Assembly: GCF_020622355.1 (NCBI RefSeq)
Contig: NZ_WHVL01000007.1
Coordinates: 62,001-126,000, forward strand
Direction: 5' to 3'
From: Vreelandella malpeensis
GTDB lineage: Bacteria; Pseudomonadota; Gammaproteobacteria; Pseudomonadales; Halomonadaceae
DNA: 64,000 bases
Below, one piece after another: positions 62,162 through 64,000 of this stretch. How positions within the stretch are numbered: the first letter of the stretch is position 1; the number at the start of each line of letters is the position of its first letter. A program made the position numbers and the translations under genes. A model generated the notes under the pieces. That model searched no databases, had not been told where the DNA came from, and saw only the letters and a program-made list of their open reading frames with translations.

Positions 62162-63562
62162 TTAGTCGCGCCTCGACGATGCCCGACGTTCAACGAGGGC
62201 GCGCCCGGCAAGCGATACCCGGGAGAGGCTCGCTACCAGGGCCAGCAAGGTGGTGAAGGCGCCGAACCAGAGCGTTGCCTGCACGGCGAGCCCCAGGGCG
62301 AGGGCGGCCCCCACCACGGCAACGCCGAAGGATTGCCCCACGGTACGCATGGTGCTCATCACCCCGGAGACGTTGGCACTGCGCGCAACCGGCAAACTCG
62401 CCATCATCTCGCGGTTGTTGGGCGGCTGAAAAAGCCCGAAGCCGATGCCGCACAGCGCCGTGCGCCAGAGGCTGCCCGCCGCCGAGGTGCTCTCGTCGAC
62501 CAGCGCCAGCGCTACCAGTCCGACGATCAGAAAAGCAAGGCCAACGCTCGACAGCACGCTCGGGTTGACCTTGTCCGCCAGGCGCCCGGCCAGCGGCCCC
62601 ACCACCATGATGGCCAGCGGCCAGGGAGTGAAGAGCCAGGCGGTCTCCAGCGGCGAGAGCCCCATCTGGTCCTGGTAGAAGAACGACAGCGCCACGAAAG
62701 TCAGTCCCTGGCCGATGAAGGCGAGCCCCGAGGCGGAGACCGCAAGCGTGAAGCGCATCTCGCTGAAGACGCTTAGCGGCAAAAGCGGATAGGCGGCGCG
62801 GCGCTGGCGGCGCACGAAGGCAAACGCCGCTACCACGCAGAGCGCGCTCCAGGCACCCGCCTCTAGATAGGCAGCGTGCCCCACGCCGTCCATGGCCAGA
62901 AAGAAGCTCGCCAGCATCGCCATCGAGTAGAGGGCGCCGGCCACGTCGAAGCTGCCCTGGCGCGCCGGGTCCCGGGGCAAGGCCTTGGCGGCGAAGTAGA
63001 GCGAGCAGAGCCCGAGCGGCACGTTGAGGGCGAAAAGCCACGGCCAGTCGGCAAACGACAGGATCACCCCGCTGAGTGTCGGGCCGGCGGCGTAGCCCCC
63101 TGCCACCACCAGCGCGCTCAGGCCCAGGGCGCTGCCCAGAAGGCGTGACGGAAAGATCAGCCGGTAGAGCGATGGCCCGATGGAGAGCGTGGCCGCCGCA
63201 CCGAGCCCCTGGAAGGCGCGAAACACCAGCAGCATCTCGAGATTGCGCGAAAGCGCCGCGCCCAGCGAGGCGACAACGAAGGTGGAAAGCCCCAGCAGGT
63301 AGAGCCTGCGCCGAGTGATCAGTTCGCTGAGCCCGGCGAACACAAGGAGAAAGGCCGCGCACACCACCTGGAAGATGTTGGTGATCCACACCGACCGCGA
63401 GGCGGAGGCGCCAAGATCGGCGGCGATGATGGGCAGGGCCAGGTTGATCATGGTGGTATCGACCACCGCCATCAGAGTGCCGGTCACCAACGCCAGCACC
63501 GCGAGGGCCCGTTCCGGCCCCGGCAGGCCGTCATCGCCGGGGCGGGTTTCGAAGAGTCGCAT
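62162..63562 (-). CDS. MFS exporter of the DHA2 (14-helix) type
   Basis: 466 residues with about 14 predicted membrane helices, proton-driven drug or metabolite efflux. VVDTTMINLALPIIAADLG near residue 35 is the DHA2 motif. RAFQGLGAAATLSIGPSLYRLIFP (motif B region) and GGYAAGPTLSGVILSF (motif C, antiporter) follow, with PPNNREMMASLP later. Substrate not predictable. ATG at 63562. It has a 43-bp gap to bolA but no evident link. Confidence 0.88.
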   Translation of the reverse strand: MRLFETRPGDDGLPGPERALAVLALVTGTLMAVVDTTMINLALPIIAADLGASASRSVWITNIFQVVCAAFLLVFAGLSELITRRRLYLLGLSTFVVASLGAALSRNLEMLLVFRAFQGLGAAATLSIGPSLYRLIFPSRLLGSALGLSALVVAGGYAAGPTLSGVILSFADWPWLFALNVPLGLCSLYFAAKALPRDPARQGSFDVAGALYSMAMLASFFLAMDGVGHAAYLEAGAWSALCVVAAFAFVRRQRRAAYPLLPLSVFSEMRFTLAVSASGLAFIGQGLTFVALSFFYQDQMGLSPLETAWLFTPWPLAIMVVGPLAGRLADKVNPSVLSSVGLAFLIVGLVALALVDESTSAAGSLWRTALCGIGFGLFQPPNNREMMASLPVARSANVSGVMSTMRTVGQSFGVAVVGAALALGLAVQATLWFGAFTTLLALVASLSRVSLAGRALVERRASSRRD

Positions 63563-63594
63563 GGGTGGGGGATTCCTTCAGGCCGCCGCTAAAC

Positions 63595-63622
63595 GCCAGA
63601 ACCGGCCGAGGCCGGTTCTGGC
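63595..63622 (-). terminator. Hairpin between the terminal gene and the MFS exporter
   Basis: A 12-bp stem (GCCAGAACCGGC with GCCGGTTCTGGC) with a 4-nt loop, 28 nt after the stop of the 63650 gene. On the minus strand it is followed by GTTTAGC, a short T run, so it is a moderate terminator. Confidence 0.6.
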
Positions 63623-63649
63623 AAACAGGAAAAGCGCGTGACGGCAACG

Positions 63650-64000
63650 CTAGTCTGGGTCGTTGTCGAGCAGCAACGCGTCGTCGACATCGGAAATTTC
63701 CAGTGCCGTCTCATCATCCAGGTCGATGGCCAGATAGCTGTGCTCGACGTTCAGAAACGTCTGGAACAGCGTCCAGTCCAGCGTCTGTGGCCACTGGCGC
63801 TCGTCCTCTTCCCAGGCGCGAAGCTCGGTCTCGAGGATCTCGACGCAGCGATCGCGCACGAGGGTCTCGAGCGCCTCCGGCGTATCCATTTCCGGAATCA
63901 GGTAGATGGTACTTTCACGTTCGACGTCGGCAAGCGTCAGGTCGTCGTCGCCCGTGGTGGGTTCCAGCGCGTTGATCCAGTCCACGAAGGGCTGGGTCGG
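63650..64000 (-). CDS. Unknown acidic protein, N-terminus cut by the window end
   Basis: At least 116 residues, open at the window edge. The frame continues upstream of the GTG at 63985 with PTQPF before VDWINALEP, and that stretch reads like coding sequence, so the true start is probably outside. The visible part is strongly acidic (DDDLTLADVERESTIYLIPE, DLDDETALEISDVDDALLLD) with a central Trp-rich helix (WEEDERQWPQTLDWTLF). I do not recognise the family, and no membrane segment is present. Confidence 0.75.
   Translation of the reverse strand, partial: PTQPFVDWINALEPTTGDDDLTLADVERESTIYLIPEMDTPEALETLVRDRCVEILETELRAWEEDERQWPQTLDWTLFQTFLNVEHSYLAIDLDDETALEISDVDDALLLDNDPD

Overview
This window looks like core chromosome of a high-GC gammaproteobacterium, most likely Halomonas or another member of the Halomonadaceae. 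That placement is an inference from the conserved gene order, the GC-rich codon use and the many acidic protein tails; it was not checked against a database. I see no insertion sequence, prophage, CRISPR array, rRNA or tRNA.

Layout. 1-4741 (minus): rpsT, terminator, murJ, ribF and ileS (cut by the window start). 4976-9227: cysQ, a META-domain lipoprotein, gloA, a YdjM-like membrane protein (plus strand), a two-part lipoprotein and a DUF3087-like protein. 9302-10856 (minus): a class I DAHP synthase gene behind an unusual leader with two short open frames rich in Phe, Tyr and Trp codons. 10894-14512 (minus): fre, ubiD and rho, divergent from ppx. 16462-37179 (minus): the cell-envelope and replication supercluster, in transcription order rpsB, tsf, pyrH, frr, uppS, cdsA, dxr, rseP, bamA, skp, lpxD, fabZ, lpxA, lpxB, rnhB, dnaE, accA, tilS. 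37509-45286 (plus): map and glnD, then the succinylase lysine/DAP genes dapC, an ArsC/Spx-like gene, dapD, dapE and a small unknown gene. 45354-49494: a membrane-anchored cold-shock protein, slyX, a thioesterase, rlmI, mutM, rpmG and rpmB. 49721-55280: radC divergent from coaBC, dut, algC, argB and slmA. 55363-59585 (minus): ftsY, ftsE, ftsX and rpoH. 59676-64000: rsmD, zapB, then bolA-holD-rimI, an MFS exporter and an unknown protein cut by the window end.

How the genes fit together. Several clusters are coupled by stop/start overlaps (coaBC-dut, ftsY-ftsE-ftsX, dxr-cdsA, bolA-holD-rimI, fabZ-lpxA, map-glnD). The supercluster joins translation (rpsB, tsf, frr), isoprenoid carrier supply (dxr, uppS), phospholipid and lipid A synthesis (cdsA, fabZ, lpxD, lpxA, lpxB, accA), outer-membrane assembly (bamA, skp, rseP) and DNA replication (dnaE, rnhB).

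The most interesting signals are regulatory: the tandem aromatic leader in front of the DAHP synthase gene (10371-10856), a promoter-hairpin-terminator leader just before fabZ (25444-25506), a mirror-symmetric divergent promoter between radC and coaBC (50433-50500), and an AT-rich 14-bp tandem repeat upstream of mutM (48939-48980).
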